A DNA stretch of 64,000 nt, from contig NZ_JACSZV010000006.1 of the NCBI RefSeq assembly GCF_014472415.1, forward strand, positions 152,010 to 216,009, read 5' to 3'. Within the stretch, counting starts at the first letter, position 1; every line of letters begins with the position of its first letter. The translations under genes were made by a program, and so were the position numbers. The notes under the pieces are model-generated. The model did not search any database, was not told where the DNA came from, and worked only from the letters and a program-made list of their open reading frames with translations. This document shows positions 63,913 through 64,000 of this stretch, piece by piece. The stretch is from Pseudomonas sp. N40(2020). Its GTDB lineage: Bacteria > Pseudomonadota > Gammaproteobacteria > Pseudomonadales > Pseudomonadaceae.

Positions 63913-64000
63913 GAACACATCTGTGTACCAATCGGTACAAACCTCACATACCCACGACAACTTACGCCTTGAGGCTGCATAAGCCGGTACACCCACCGGC
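63913..64000 (+). other. Right-edge region after the kinase gene
   Basis: 88 nt with no gene seen. GGTACA-type short repeats occur (CGGTACAAAC at 63934-63943 and CCGGTACACC at 63984-63993). The window ends before any following gene can be judged. Confidence 0.35.

Overview
The window looks like chromosomal DNA of a Pseudomonas of the P. fluorescens group. The evidence is gene content and order, GC-rich codon use with GTG/TTG starts, AAGGAG-type ribosome sites, the TGTAGGAGCTGCC...GCGATCTTTT family of REP repeats, an RgsA-type sRNA next to tatD, and a long housekeeping block whose order matches the P. aeruginosa PA2957-PA2985 region as I remember it. I see no prophage, insertion sequence, CRISPR array or recognised defence island.

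Layout. 1-2000: end of a nucleobase permease gene, an ADP-ribosylglycohydrolase and its GntR/UTRA regulator (probable nucleoside-type catabolic operon). 2215-8677: a sugar island with the AraFGH ABC importer, an SDR aldose dehydrogenase, an SMP-30 lactonase and a FadR-type regulator. A shared motif, ATCGTATGATGATT, lies before both araF and the regulator gene, and an attenuator-like leader with a 50-codon ORF lies before the dehydrogenase. 8820-11838: DUF1285, DUF4823 lipoprotein, a MoaA-type radical SAM enzyme, a TetR regulator. 12053-25692: sRNA, tatD, pilZ, holB, tmk, mltG, pabC, fabF, acpP, fabG, fabD, plsX, rpmF, yceD, then maf, sppA, a HAD phosphatase and rluC. 26392-29649: rne with a long 5' leader. 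29720-34075: a four-gene molybdo-hydroxylase cluster inserted between rne and murB. 34321-41831: murB, ptp, kdsB, ycaR-like, lpxK, exbD, exbB, comEC, DUF2062.

41916-52978 is more accessory: a YadGH-type ABC exporter, GST, transglutaminase-like protein, FadE, a PA2817-type protein, then a compact divergent cassette (LysR regulator, AlaX-type tRNA editing protein, 2OG-Fe(II) oxygenase, LysE exporter) and a MATE pump. 53183-53597 holds a tandemly duplicated tRNA-Glu/tRNA-Gly pair with a textbook promoter and terminator. The rest carries a membrane-anchored protein of unknown function, repeat DNA, an HBM-type chemoreceptor, a MocR regulator, an SDR, an NADP-dependent oxidoreductase, pyrF, and an OmpR/EnvZ-type two-component pair.

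How it works together: the core block joins fatty acid synthesis (plsX-fabD-fabG-acpP-fabF), folate (pabC), envelope synthesis (mltG, murB, kdsB, lpxK), DNA replication (holB, tmk) and RNA maturation (rne, rluC). Most joins overlap by 1-4 nt (ATGA/TGATG), showing translational coupling. The strongest candidates for undescribed biology are the AlaX/2OG oxygenase/LysE cassette (possible synthesis, export and proofreading of an unusual amino acid), the leader-peptide attenuator before the sugar dehydrogenase, and a near-leaderless yceD transcript from a consensus promoter.
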